This document shows, piece after piece, positions 16,737 through 25,246 of a stretch of DNA of 64,000 nucleotides. The stretch is from Curtobacterium sp. 9128. Its GTDB lineage: Bacteria; Actinomycetota; Actinomycetes; Actinomycetales; Microbacteriaceae. The stretch spans positions 150,390 through 214,389 of the forward strand of contig NZ_VEAF01000008.1 in NCBI RefSeq assembly GCF_007673775.1, given 5' to 3'. The notes beneath the pieces were generated by a model, which was given only the letters and a program-made list of their open reading frames with translations, searched no databases and had not been told where the DNA came from. A program made the position numbers and the translations under genes. Positions within the stretch are counted from its first letter, which is position 1; each line of letters starts with the position of its first letter.

Positions 16737-17174
16737 GTGTTCTTCTGGCCGGTCAAGGAGTCCGCGCCGCCGCTGCCAGCAGGTGTCGAAGCGGACCTGT
16801 ACACGCTGCACCTCCCGGACCATCCGACCGAACTCGCCGGCTACCTCTCCGTGCAGCCCGACCATGCGTATGACGTCGAGGGCCCGTGGTGGAACCGGCG
16901 GTGGGTCCGTCCGCGCCTGGTGGGCGACTGGTACGTCGACTTCTGGGACTTCGACACGCACCGTGCTTGGCCCGACGGGTCGCTGAGCTACGGGATCAGC
17001 GACGGCTTCCCGTTCGCCGCAGAAGGGTTCCAGGAGCTCGCGCGTGGCAGGTTCCTGCTGCACGGCGTCGAGTTCGCGGTCGAGCGCGTCGATCCCGAGG
17101 ACCGCCCGAACGAGTACGGCGCCCACTTCTACTTCCTCGATCGGGCGCAGTGGAAGCGCATCCGGAGCGGATGA
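16737..17174 (+). CDS. Hypothetical cytoplasmic protein rich in aromatic residues
   Basis: A 145-residue soluble protein with many Trp, Phe and Tyr residues (GPWWNRRW, GDWYVDFWDFD, YGAHFYFLDRAQW). It has no signal peptide or membrane segment and no recognised family. The beta-rich character and clustered aromatics resemble immunity or SMI1-like proteins only vaguely. The GTG start is supported by a -10 hexamer six bases upstream. Confidence 0.6.
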   Translation: MFFWPVKESAPPLPAGVEADLYTLHLPDHPTELAGYLSVQPDHAYDVEGPWWNRRWVRPRLVGDWYVDFWDFDTHRAWPDGSLSYGISDGFPFAAEGFQELARGRFLLHGVEFAVERVDPEDRPNEYGAHFYFLDRAQWKRIRSG

Positions 17175-17279
17175 CACCAACACCGCCCTCGGTCGCGCAT
17201 CCGGGAGCACCGCGCTCACCACGGCCCACCTCCGAAGCTGGTATTGCACATACTGGTTGGTCGCAGCATCCTGCTGTGC

Positions 17280-17567
17280 ATGCAGAAGTGGATCCGACTA
17301 CCAGGCGTCGTCATCGGTGTGGCCGCCACCGCGTACGGCTGCTTGTACCTCAGCCCCCTCCTCGCGGGCTTCGCAGGAGTAGCCACATTGTGGTGGGCGA
17401 CGACTCGTTGGGGATCGAACAAGCCGACAGAGCTGTCCGCCAACGCTGAGGTCGACCCGGCGGAAGTCCGGCACTACCGCGAAGACCACCCTGGAACATC
17501 GCTCACCGCGGCTGTGCGGGCGGTTGCCGATGCGACGACAGCGCCTTCCTCCGATCGCGCACGGTGA
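17280..17567 (+). CDS. Small membrane protein upstream of the SdpI-like gene
   Basis: A 95-residue protein with a hydrophobic hairpin (about residues 7-40) followed by a soluble tail containing DPAEVRHYREDHPG, which could be a short regulatory or C-terminal helical segment. The ATG at 17280 is preferred to an in-frame TTG at 17244. It lies six bases upstream of the SdpI-like gene and is very likely cotranscribed. No family is recognised. Confidence 0.5.
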   Translation: MQKWIRLPGVVIGVAATAYGCLYLSPLLAGFAGVATLWWATTRWGSNKPTELSANAEVDPAEVRHYREDHPGTSLTAAVRAVADATTAPSSDRAR

Positions 17568-17573
17568 GACAGG

Positions 17574-17927
17574 ATGAGTGGACCGACGGTGTTCGCATTG
17601 GCGCTCGAGATGGGCGCGGCTGTCCTCGTGACGTGGGTGACCTGGATCGCAGCCAGGGGGAAGCTCTCCCGCAACGCGCTCGCCGGGGTCCGGACGCCGG
17701 TCACGATGTCCAGCGAGGCGGCTTGGCGGATCGGACACCGGGCAGCTCTGAGTCCGACGATGGTCTCCGGAGCGATGACAGTTGTCTGGTGCGCGCTGAG
17801 CATCACCATCGTGCCGCCCCGCACGCCGAGCTCGGTGATCGTCGCCGCAGTCGTGCTCGTAGGAGGCGCACTCTTGTCCGTCTCGGCCGCACACCGCGCC
17901 GTGCGCCGATCCTCACCTCAGCGCTGA
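17574..17927 (+). CDS. SdpI-family membrane protein
   Basis: A 117-residue protein with three transmembrane helices and the SdpI family signature: LSRNALAGVRTPVTMSSEAA followed by W-x4-HRAA. In Bacillus subtilis SdpI is the membrane immunity protein against the killing peptide SDP and also titrates the repressor SdpR. Actinobacterial relatives are widespread and mostly untested. No SdpC toxin or SdpR homologue is adjacent, but two secreted proteins of unknown function lie within 10 kb. ATG 17574 follows a weak GAGACAGG site. Confidence 0.75.
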   Translation: MSGPTVFALALEMGAAVLVTWVTWIAARGKLSRNALAGVRTPVTMSSEAAWRIGHRAALSPTMVSGAMTVVWCALSITIVPPRTPSSVIVAAVVLVGGALLSVSAAHRAVRRSSPQR

Positions 17928-17991
17928 CTGGGGTTCGAGTTCGGGCACGGCCTGACACGATCGCTCAAGGCCAGAGGCGTTGACTACGCCC

Positions 17992-18417
17992 ATGATCGCC
18001 AAGAGCAAGATCCATGAGGTCGAGAACGCGACCGTCCGAGACCGCAACGGTGCATCGGTCGGCAAGGTTGTGCAGGTGTTCCCCTCAGATGACGACGGCA
18101 GCGCTGCATTCATCAGCGTCAGGGCGGGGCTCTTCGGGAGCGACACCACGCTCGTCCCGGTCGAGGACGCCTCGTTCGACGGCACGGACCTGCACGTCGG
18201 CTACACGAAGAGCGCGATCAAGGGGGCGCCCTCCTCCCCTGCCGGGAACACTCTGTCGATCGTCGAAGCGAATGCCGTCCGCAGACACTTCGGGATGTCG
18301 CCCATCGGTCGGGCGACCGGTGACATGGGCGACCCGCACGAGAACCTCAACCAGGCAGGCACCGGCCCAGCCGGCGCAGACGACACCGAGGGCGCCGGCA
18401 CGACGCCGCCGGCGTGA
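17992..18417 (+). CDS. PRC-barrel domain protein
   Basis: A 141-residue protein. Residues 5-80 form a PRC-barrel-like domain (ENATVRDRNGASVGKVVQVF, then ISVRAGLFGSDTTLVPVEDA), a fold used in photosynthetic reaction centre subunits, RimM and stress proteins of actinobacteria. The C-terminus (about 95-141) is Gly/Pro/Thr rich and disordered. In actinobacteria such proteins are often general-stress genes; nothing nearby confirms this. A TTG at 17980 with CAGAGG just ahead is an alternative start. Confidence 0.75.
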   Translation: MIAKSKIHEVENATVRDRNGASVGKVVQVFPSDDDGSAAFISVRAGLFGSDTTLVPVEDASFDGTDLHVGYTKSAIKGAPSSPAGNTLSIVEANAVRRHFGMSPIGRATGDMGDPHENLNQAGTGPAGADDTEGAGTTPPA

Positions 18418-19036
18418 GCAGCACCGGTGCGCCGATGTTCCTGCAGAGCACGCTCGGGAGAATTCCGGGCGACGAGCGACGAGCGACGAGCGACGAGCGA
18501 CGAGCGACGAGCGACGAGCGACGACGGAGCATCCACACCGAGCAGCGACGACGTCGAGGTCTTCGTGGAGTGGGTACTGACGCTCACGAAGTGGGGTGCG
18601 GCGTGGGACCTGCTCGCAGCGAAGGCGGGCGGAGGGCGACTTCCGTTTCCTCGGCGACGTGGTGATCGCTGCGCAGGAACTGCAGCGAACGACCACGACC
18701 TGCCCGCTCCACTCCCTCAGTCCAGCGCGTCACAGCTTCATCTCGTCAAAGCCGCCTGCGTATGTGTCCCGTGGAGTGACGATGCGGTTTGCGGCGCTCT
18801 TCGTTCGGACGAAGCGAACCACTTCGCCGCCCTGGGGATGACCGGCTTCCGCGCGCTTCGAGCGCGACAACGCCTTCGGTGCGAGATCGAGCGCTACCCG
18901 CTCGGTCAGCATGACCACATTTCCGCGCCCACAACGCCGCGATCATCTGTCCGCTGACCGATCCCATCCGCGCTGCTCGAGAAAGCCGCGGCAAGCCACC
19001 CCCGGAGAAGGGGTTCCATGCTCTACCGTCCACGAT
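18418..19036. other. Gene-poor tract with a heptamer array and possible gene remnant
   Basis: No intact gene is supported over 619 bases. In the plus strand a frame reading DDVEVFVEWVLTLTKWGAA near 18550 appears to continue, after a shift near 18630, as GDFRFLGDVVIAAQELQ. This looks like a decayed coding sequence, but I cannot name it. Confidence 0.35.
18469..18524. repeat. Heptamer tandem array (GCGACGA)x8
   Basis: Eight perfect head-to-tail copies of GCGACGA, 56 bases. A seven-base unit would shift reading frame with each gain or loss, so this is a potential phase-variable site upstream of the possible gene remnant. Confidence 0.92.
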
Positions 19037-19582
19037 GTGGACGCTCAGTACCCACCGATCTCGCGACGAGCGTGGCAGCAACTCGACCATGCCGAGTACG
19101 ACGCCGTGTGGACTAGGTTCACCGACCTCTTCGGATTCGATCGCTCCCGCGGGCTCGCAGCCCCCGTGATCAACGACCCCACTCCGTCCGTCACCTTCGA
19201 CCTCAACGGCCTCGAAGCCGGCTCGAGATGGGCGGCTTCCGTCGACGCGATCCAAGCCGAAGCCCTCCGCTGCTTCGTCACCGACTTGCCTGGCTCCGAC
19301 TCGATGTTCGTACTCGACTGGCAGCATCCGGCGTACCGGTTCGACGCTCACGCCGAAGCGCTCGACACCACGCCGAGGGACCCTGTTGACGACTACCCAA
19401 CGGTTTATCCCGATGGCGACTACTACGCCTTCGTCACAGCGGACATGACCAACGGGACCTTCGGCCACCCCTGGGAGCCGACTCTCTGCGTCTTCGGGGA
19501 CCAGCTCGTCCCCACCCTCGGCGCATCACTGGCACTCTGGCTCCCGATCAAGAGGAGCACCTCCCATCTCAGACGCCCTTGA
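19037..19582 (+). CDS. DUF2716 family protein
   Basis: A 181-residue soluble protein matching DUF2716: WQQLDHAEYDAVWTRFTDLF near the N-terminus, FVLDWQHPAYRFD in the middle, PDGDYYAFVTADMTNG and FGHPWEPTLCVFG near the end. The biochemical role of the family is unknown; it is common in Streptomyces and often beside polymorphic toxin or immunity genes. TACCGT lies seven bases before the GTG at 19037, consistent with a leaderless transcript. Confidence 0.78.
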   Translation: MDAQYPPISRRAWQQLDHAEYDAVWTRFTDLFGFDRSRGLAAPVINDPTPSVTFDLNGLEAGSRWAASVDAIQAEALRCFVTDLPGSDSMFVLDWQHPAYRFDAHAEALDTTPRDPVDDYPTVYPDGDYYAFVTADMTNGTFGHPWEPTLCVFGDQLVPTLGASLALWLPIKRSTSHLRRP

Positions 19583-19761
19583 CCGCCACAGGGACTGGGC
19601 GGTGGTGTCCGTCGTTCGCTTGACGACCTCGAAGAACTGATCGCGACCGTCGTCGCGACCGAGACCATCGAGACGCCGAGAGTTCGGCGAAGCGCGGAGG
19701 CGGACCCTCGAGCGGAGGTTGCCGGGACATCGGTTCTGCGCTCGTCACGACACGGATGCCC

Positions 19762-20289
19762 TCAGTTCAGCGTGTCGCGGCTCATCTTGTCGAAGTCGCC
19801 TGCGACGCACAGCGAGCTACCGTCGATCGTGTACCCCCGAGGATCCGCTCGGAAGTCGGAGGAACTCACCGGCCCGCCTCTGCCCCGCACCCCGAGGATC
19901 GGGTCCTCGCCGCCGGTCTGGTAGCGCTCGGTCGTGACCCCGAGTTCCTTCCAATGGCGCTCCACCGCAACCACGTCAGCCTTCGGGTCGGCGCTCGCGG
20001 AGCGCACCTCGGCGTAGACGTACTGGACACCACCTTGCCCCAAGCTGCGGCTGCACTTCCCGAGGCCCGGTCCGTCGCTGACGTCCCAGTCGTCGCCAAC
20101 CACGCTGGTCGTCTCCTCGACGAACGTGACCACGGAGTGCTCCGCCTCGTCCGTGGTCGCCGGAGCACCCTCGCCGCATCCCGTGAGGACGGCGACAGCG
20201 AGCAGCCCCAGTCCTGCCGACCGGAGGCCGACGGCCCTCCTCCGCCCGGCACGTGGAGCTCCACACTGGTTGCTTCTCTGCTGCGACAT
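19762..20289 (-). CDS. Putative lipoprotein
   Basis: A 175-residue precursor with a lipoprotein signal peptide: Arg-rich N-terminus, hydrophobic core LGLLAVAVL and lipobox LTGC, so the mature protein is anchored to the outer face of the membrane. The mature part has a conserved-looking TTERYQTGG segment and resembles small sensor-like actinobacterial lipoproteins, with no named family. AGGAGG lies ten bases before the ATG, which fixes the start. It is 28 bases downstream of a second lipoprotein gene. Confidence 0.72.
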   Translation of the reverse strand: MSQQRSNQCGAPRAGRRRAVGLRSAGLGLLAVAVLTGCGEGAPATTDEAEHSVVTFVEETTSVVGDDWDVSDGPGLGKCSRSLGQGGVQYVYAEVRSASADPKADVVAVERHWKELGVTTERYQTGGEDPILGVRGRGGPVSSSDFRADPRGYTIDGSSLCVAGDFDKMSRDTLN

Positions 20290-20317
20290 CCGCACGGCCC
20301 CTCCTACGCCTCCACCG

Positions 20318-20752
20318 TCACCGGCACGCCCATCCCGTGCCGAACGCTTCATGGACACGGCGAAGCGCCTCGGGATTGCCCCACTCGAGTACTTCCGAGC
20401 ACTCGGAATCTGATCGGGCTGCAACGAGTCCCCAGTTCCCGACATCTTCGTAGGCGTACCAGTAGCTCGATGTCGCACTTGACGAAGCGCCTCCACCGCC
20501 CTGCTGCTCGGAGAGCTGGAGTTGTTCCCCGTCGGGGAAGACGAGTACCTGACCGACCGGATCACACGTCGGCAGCGCGGACGTCCGCAACGTCTCCACG
20601 GCTACTGGTCCTGCCGAAGGACATGCGGTCAGCGTGGCCTCTCCGGCAGTCAGGGTCAGATAGCCGTCGTGGGCGCCCTGCATCGAACACGCACTGAGCA
20701 GCAGCACACTCGCCGTCATCGAGGCCCACGCTCGTGCCGCCGGGATCCCCAT
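20318..20752 (-). CDS. Putative lipoprotein, first of a tandem pair
   Basis: A 144-residue precursor with lipobox LSAC after a hydrophobic MTASVLLL stretch. The mature domain has paired Cys residues (TACPSAG, LPTCDPVG) and a Gly/Ser-rich loop. Function unknown. Its context with the 19762 gene suggests an operon of two surface lipoproteins; they do not share obvious sequence similarity beyond an acidic, Trp/Tyr-bearing mid-section. Confidence 0.68.
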   Translation of the reverse strand: MGIPAARAWASMTASVLLLSACSMQGAHDGYLTLTAGEATLTACPSAGPVAVETLRTSALPTCDPVGQVLVFPDGEQLQLSEQQGGGGASSSATSSYWYAYEDVGNWGLVAARSDSECSEVLEWGNPEALRRVHEAFGTGWACR

Positions 20753-20876
20753 GAGGACCACTCTGCCCGCTGACGACCGCTTCCGACGGTCCTGCGGCGA
20801 CCGGGCGCAGCAACGCGGAACGAGACGCATCACAGTTGACCCGTGGTCCGATCAGCATCAGGAGCCCTGTACGGTC

Positions 20877-21778
20877 ATGAAAAACCACCGTCGGCGGGAC
20901 CGCGTTGCGATGAGATACGAATTCGAATCCGACACCACCGGTGTCACGAACCTGGTCGTCCGTGACCGTTGGAGTTCAGAGGCACGCGACGCGTGGGACC
21001 AAAGGCGCGCCGACGGCCTCGTGCTCAACCATGCCCGGGGCTTCACGGGGGACCTCACGTTCCTCCACGGCCTCCGCGTTCGGCGACTGCAGGTGACAGC
21101 GCGGGACGTCGAGGACCTGCTTCCCGTCTACGCCAGTGCGGAAACACTCGAGGTGCTGTCGATCGCGACTGCACGCACATCCGTCCTGGACCTGTCTCGC
21201 TTGCCGCGCCTCCGGTCGCTCAGCGTCGAGAACTGGGCCAGGTGAAGGAGTCTGCCGTCGCGACGACCCAGTTGCGCAGTCTCTACGTCGGCAACTACAG
21301 GGAGGCGGACCTTCGTCCACTCACGGGGCACACGGAACTCCGGAGTCTCCGGCTGAAAGATCGTCCCGCACTGCGCTCGTTGGCAGGGGCAGAAGCGTTC
21401 GAGCGGCTCCAGCACCTCGAGGTGGTGGGCGCGAGCAGACTCGAGGATTTTCGTTCGTTGTCGGAGCTCGCTGTCGGCCTCGAATCGCTCTGGATCGAGT
21501 CCTGCAGGCGGCTCGACCAGATCGACTTCGTGCGCAGACTCACGGCACTGGTTCGGCTCGCGATCGCCGATTGCGGCCGCATCGAATCCCTGCATCCTCT
21601 CGCGGGGCTCGCCCATCTGCGGGAGGTGATCTTGTGGGAGAGCACGCATGTCGCCGACGGCGATCTGTCACCACTCCTCGACCTCCCGCAGCTCGAGGAA
21701 TTCAGGTTGCGGAGCCGACCGCTCTACACGCCGTCAGTCCGAGAGGTCGCCGCTCATCTCGGCTTGGTCCACCCCTGA
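20877..21778 (+). pseudogene. Leucine-rich-repeat-like protein interrupted by a single-base frameshift
   Basis: The first frame runs from ATG 20877 to a TGA at 21243 (LRSLSVENWAR). A second frame continues without a start as QVKESAVATTQLRSLYVGNY and ends at 21778. The two join perfectly if one C is restored in GGGCCAGG at about 21239, giving ENWAQVKESAV. The full product of about 300 residues would contain irregular leucine-rich repeats (LRSLSVENW, LRSLYVGNY, LRSLRLKDR, LQHLEVVGA, LESLWIESC, LVRLAIADC). Either a real decayed gene or a sequencing error. Function unknown. Confidence 0.75.
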
Positions 21779-21933
21779 AGGCTCGCGTCGTGCGGCGACC
21801 CCGCCGATCCCGACCAACCGCAGTCCGATCTCGGCCGAGATCCCCCGCGGCGTCTCCTACTCACCCCTTCGTGAGCGTCACGGTACGCAAAGACCTCCAC
21901 CGCGTCGCGGCCGAACGGAGGGGGCCCCGCCGG

Positions 21934-22062
21934 CCGAAGCCAGCGCGCCAGACAGGTCTCGGAGATTCCGAAGTCCTTCGCGACCTGCCGCATCGATGTC
22001 TCGCCTCTCCGGGCGACCGCGATCACGTCACGGCGGAACTCTCCCGGATACGCCTTCACCAT
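21934..22062 (-). mobile_element. IS3-family orfA transposase fragment
   Basis: The minus-strand frame begins MVKAYPGEFRRDVIAVARRG and contains the helix-turn-helix QVAKDFGISETCLARWL, the DNA-binding domain of IS3-type OrfA. After RWL the similarity to OrfA stops, and no leucine zipper, OrfB DDE domain or terminal repeats are visible, so only about 43 codons remain. It marks the left edge of the defence-island region. Confidence 0.7.
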
Positions 22063-22400
22063 GGCGCACATCCTTCCAGCAGGACCCCATGCCCCTACTC
22101 GCCAGGAGTCAACAGAACCTGCAGCAGTCCCTTCCGACAGCCGAACTCCTGAATGGCAACGGTCGGTATGGCCCGCCAGCGCCCGAAGCATCGTGAGGCG
22201 CAACCGGTGACCGGTCTGCTACCGCAATGCTTCCGCGGTGGCTCACTATTGCAGTGAGGCCGAGTGGGCGCCGAGAGGCCGGACGAGATCACCCGTACCG
22301 TCCGCGTGACGGCATCGCTACCTACTGACAGTTGATGTCGGTTTCGAAGTCGCAGCGTACGTTGCAGGTGGTAAGCACCATCCCGCAACACGGCCACTGC
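22063..22400. other. Gene-less junction between the IS fragment and the TIR gene
   Basis: No coding sequence is supported. The minus-strand frame 22095-22397 lacks coding character. It includes the 3' flank of the TIR gene and AT-richer stretches, consistent with an old recombination junction. Confidence 0.4.
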
Positions 22401-23885
22401 TCAGCTTCGATCGCGCGCCACTCGAACGAAGTTCTCTCGGTACTTGCGGAGCGCTTCCAGGGCACGTCGGTGATCGCCTCCGAACAACCCGCTGCGCAAC
22501 GGCGCCCAATATTCCTGAGCCGACTTAGCTTCAGCGAGGAGGTCGTCGACAACGTTCGTGTCGCTGTAGCGGTCTCGCCACGTGTCGCGACCATACCAGG
22601 CCGAGCCCCCGAACCGGTGCTCGCTAGTCGCGGCCGCATCTTCGGAGAGGACGCCGAGGAAGGTTTCGGCGGCGGCGAACGCGTTCTCGTATTCCGCGTT
22701 CGACGCGAACTGCTCATCGAAGCACGGCTGCAGCCATGCCATAAGCCAGTCACTGATCGGCGTGAGCAGTTTCGGTGTCCGCCCCGCACGCAGCGAAGCG
22801 AAGTGCACGCTGGCGTCGCTGCCGTCTCGATTCGAGCGCGCCAGGACGTTCGGCAGCAATTCGTTGGAGTCGAACGCGTTCCACGGCGTGACCAGGTTCA
22901 CAAGCAGTTCGGCCTGCCGCCGTTGGTCCGGAATCGTTAACGACGTTAGTGCGTGCACGTTGTCCCACCGGCCCGACGCGTGGGCGGCGAGCACGCCGGT
23001 GGTCAGCAGCGTCAGCGCTGGAAGCGACCGCAGTGCCACGAGGACGGTATACCCGCTCTGCACCTGCGTTCCCGCGGCTGCGACCGACTTCAGCGCGTCG
23101 CACCATAAGCGCATGGTTGACGGTTCCGCCCAGCGGCCCGCTACCTGCATCGACCAGCAGAGCGGTTCCACGAGCCGGACCATCTCGAGCGCCTGTTCCA
23201 CCGCGAAGGCGAGCATCTGCTCCTGCGGGACGCCGTTCGGCGACGTGGGAAAATCTGGCCCCGTCAACGCATCAACGACACGGCGAGTTTCCTGCCGAAT
23301 CAGATCGTCCAGGACGATGTGTCGGCTCGAGTCAGGGAGCATCGCTTTCGTATGCCATCGCAGTAGCGCGCTCCGCTCGTCCGTATCGGCTTCGGCGACA
23401 ACGGCGCTCACCTGCACAGAGGGGTCCACTTCCGTGCCGATCACCGCTGTCACGCTGGCGACAAGGCCCGCTGCTTCCTCCGCGTAGCTCTCACCGAAGA
23501 GGTCTGCGTAGTTCAGGTCCGTCAACGAACGACCGGCGCCAAGGTCCCACTCGGGAACCTCACCCTCGTCGAATCGGACTGGGATGAGCCAGGTTGCGCC
23601 CGGCGGACGCTGACGGAACTCGTCAACCGCGAGCGTCAACTCTTCGTTCATGTAGGACTTGCTACGTGCCCGTGACTGATCGGAGAAGCAGGCAAGAAAC
23701 ACCAACGATCCGTCGCGGATTGCGGAACGAATCTTCGCCCGCCACGCATCCCCAGGTGCGAGGTCCTTCCGGTCACGCCAATATGGAACCCCGGCGCGGT
23801 CCAGGACGCGACACAACCGGTCAACGGCGTCCTTATCTTCCTTCACGTAGGAGATGAACGCGTGTTTTGCTATGCCGGCAGCCAT
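22401..23885 (-). CDS. TIR-domain protein, probable NAD-cleaving defence effector
   Basis: A 494-residue protein. Residues 5-135 are a TIR domain: KHAFISYVKEDKDAVDRLC, GVPYWRDRKDLAPGDAW, SLVFLACFSDQSRARSKSYM and the putative catalytic glutamate in NEEL. Bacterial TIR domains cleave or cyclise NAD after sensing infection. The remaining 360 residues are helical, without a recognised sensor such as SAVED, STALD or STAND; several WSMQVAGRW-type segments suggest a repeat-like helical domain. ATG 23885 is chosen because the TIR fold begins at residue 5. It lies alone, divergent from the sce7726/sce7725 pair. Confidence 0.85.
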   Translation of the reverse strand: MAAGIAKHAFISYVKEDKDAVDRLCRVLDRAGVPYWRDRKDLAPGDAWRAKIRSAIRDGSLVFLACFSDQSRARSKSYMNEELTLAVDEFRQRPPGATWLIPVRFDEGEVPEWDLGAGRSLTDLNYADLFGESYAEEAAGLVASVTAVIGTEVDPSVQVSAVVAEADTDERSALLRWHTKAMLPDSSRHIVLDDLIRQETRRVVDALTGPDFPTSPNGVPQEQMLAFAVEQALEMVRLVEPLCWSMQVAGRWAEPSTMRLWCDALKSVAAAGTQVQSGYTVLVALRSLPALTLLTTGVLAAHASGRWDNVHALTSLTIPDQRRQAELLVNLVTPWNAFDSNELLPNVLARSNRDGSDASVHFASLRAGRTPKLLTPISDWLMAWLQPCFDEQFASNAEYENAFAAAETFLGVLSEDAAATSEHRFGGSAWYGRDTWRDRYSDTNVVDDLLAEAKSAQEYWAPLRSGLFGGDHRRALEALRKYRENFVRVARDRS

Positions 23886-24233
23886 GTGATGAGCGTACCT
23901 CGCCGGTGGTTTCGACTCGTCGGCAAACGGTGTTGCCAAAGCCGTTAAAAAGCAAGCACGCACGTCCAGTGCCGAACTACGACCAGTGCTGGCAACCGGG
24001 CCCGCGCGGCGCACGCCAATCGCTCACCAGTCGTGGCGCGCGGACGAAACCGGGCACTCTCGGCGCACCCGTCCTGAGGATGCTCGGACGTCGTCGTCGA
24101 CGCACCCGAAGACGTCATCGATCGTGTCGTCGGAGGTTCTCCAGCGCCGAATGCGCGGCGTGACGGCGGGGATGACCGGGAGGGATACTGGCACCGATGG
24201 CGCCTGCTTCTCCTGAGGCGGCATGGGCCATGC
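23886..24233. other. Divergent promoter region of the defence island
   Basis: 348 bases between the divergent TIR and sce7726 genes. Open frames here lack coding character. No convincing -35/-10 pair was found on either strand. Confidence 0.4.
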
Positions 24234-25211
24234 ATGATCTCCCCAGCACCCGCTTCGCTTTCGCTGACTCCTGACGCTGCCTTCGAGCTGACTCCTGACG
24301 CTGCCTTCGATGCGTATGCTGCTGCGGTGCGGAACGAAGTGACGGTCGAACAGAACATCGCGCATGTCGCCGCGGTGCTGTCGTCTGCGACGTTCCGCAG
24401 CCTGTCGACACAGCAACCGCTGGAAGCCATGACTCGACTGGCGCGGATAGCGCCGTCGGCGGGCGCGGCAGGTGCCCGGACGATGGCGGATGTGTTCGAC
24501 GCCGCGTATGCCACGTTGCGCCGCGACTACCGCAACGAGTACGTGTTCAAGAACACAATCGTCTCCAACATCGTTTTCGGCCGGCACCGTCCAACGACAG
24601 CGTCCGCGATCCTCGAGCTCCCGGTTGGCTTCTCCTTCGCCGATGTCGCCGTGTTCAACGGCACGTCGACCGTGTACGAGATCAAGACCGACCTCGATTC
24701 GTTCGCCCGCCTCGACTCGCAGATCAGGGACTACAGCAGCCGCATCGAGTTCGTTCACGTCGTGGTCTCCGACGCGCGAGCGATTGCAGCGGAACGGTAC
24801 GTGCCGGACCACGTTGGGGTGCTTGCGCTCCGCCGGAACGGGGCCCTGACCGAGGTACGCCCAGCCCAATCGAACCGTCCGCGATTGCGCTCGGAGCACA
24901 TATTCGGGCTCCTACGGCGCGCAGAAGCGGAACGTGTGGTCGGTGCCGCGGCGGCGAACGCGGACGGAGGTCCCGCGGAACGGTGGGAAGCGCTCCGTTC
25001 CGCTTTCGCAGCACTGGACTCGGCGGACGCGCATCGCGGCGCTGTCAACGCGCTGCGACTCCGGGGAATGCAGGCGACGAGGGTGGCAGCGCACGCGGAG
25101 CTGCCGCAATCAGCTCGAGCCTTGGCGTATTCCGCGACACTGTCGAAAGCGGCCGGAGAACGGTTGCTACGGCGACTGCAGCAACCAATACCCCCCGTTT
25201 GGGGTGTTTGA
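24234..25211 (+). CDS. sce7726 family protein, PD-(D/E)XK nuclease-like
   Basis: A 325-residue protein of the sce7726 family. The core NEYVFKNTIVSNIVFGRH, then FADVAVFNG and VYEIKTDLD supplies the D...E-x-K residues of PD-(D/E)XK nucleases, followed by IRDYSSRIEFVHVVVSD. The family is regularly found next to sce7725, as here with the next gene 35 bases away. The pair sits in accessory islands; a role in defence is likely but unproven. The N-terminus carries a duplicated LTPDAAF segment. The C-terminal 90 residues are Ala/Arg rich and helical. Confidence 0.85.
   Translation: MISPAPASLSLTPDAAFELTPDAAFDAYAAAVRNEVTVEQNIAHVAAVLSSATFRSLSTQQPLEAMTRLARIAPSAGAAGARTMADVFDAAYATLRRDYRNEYVFKNTIVSNIVFGRHRPTTASAILELPVGFSFADVAVFNGTSTVYEIKTDLDSFARLDSQIRDYSSRIEFVHVVVSDARAIAAERYVPDHVGVLALRRNGALTEVRPAQSNRPRLRSEHIFGLLRRAEAERVVGAAAANADGGPAERWEALRSAFAALDSADAHRGAVNALRLRGMQATRVAAHAELPQSARALAYSATLSKAAGERLLRRLQQPIPPVWGV
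24263..24310 (+). repeat. Perfect 24-base tandem duplication inside sce7726
   Basis: Two identical 24-base units encode LTPDAAFE and LTPDAAFD near the N-terminus. The duplication keeps the frame and is likely recent. Confidence 0.93.
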
Positions 25212-25246
25212 GTACCCGTCACATCCGGCCAGCATGGAGTTCAACC

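Noticed and set aside
18469..18524. Heptamer array considered as a CRISPR-like repeat
   Set aside because: No spacers, the unit is only seven bases, and no cas genes are in the window.
19762..20565. Longer N-terminal version of the lipoprotein gene reaching 20565
   Set aside because: It would overlap the upstream lipoprotein gene, while AGGAGG and the lipoprotein signal fit the ATG at 20289.
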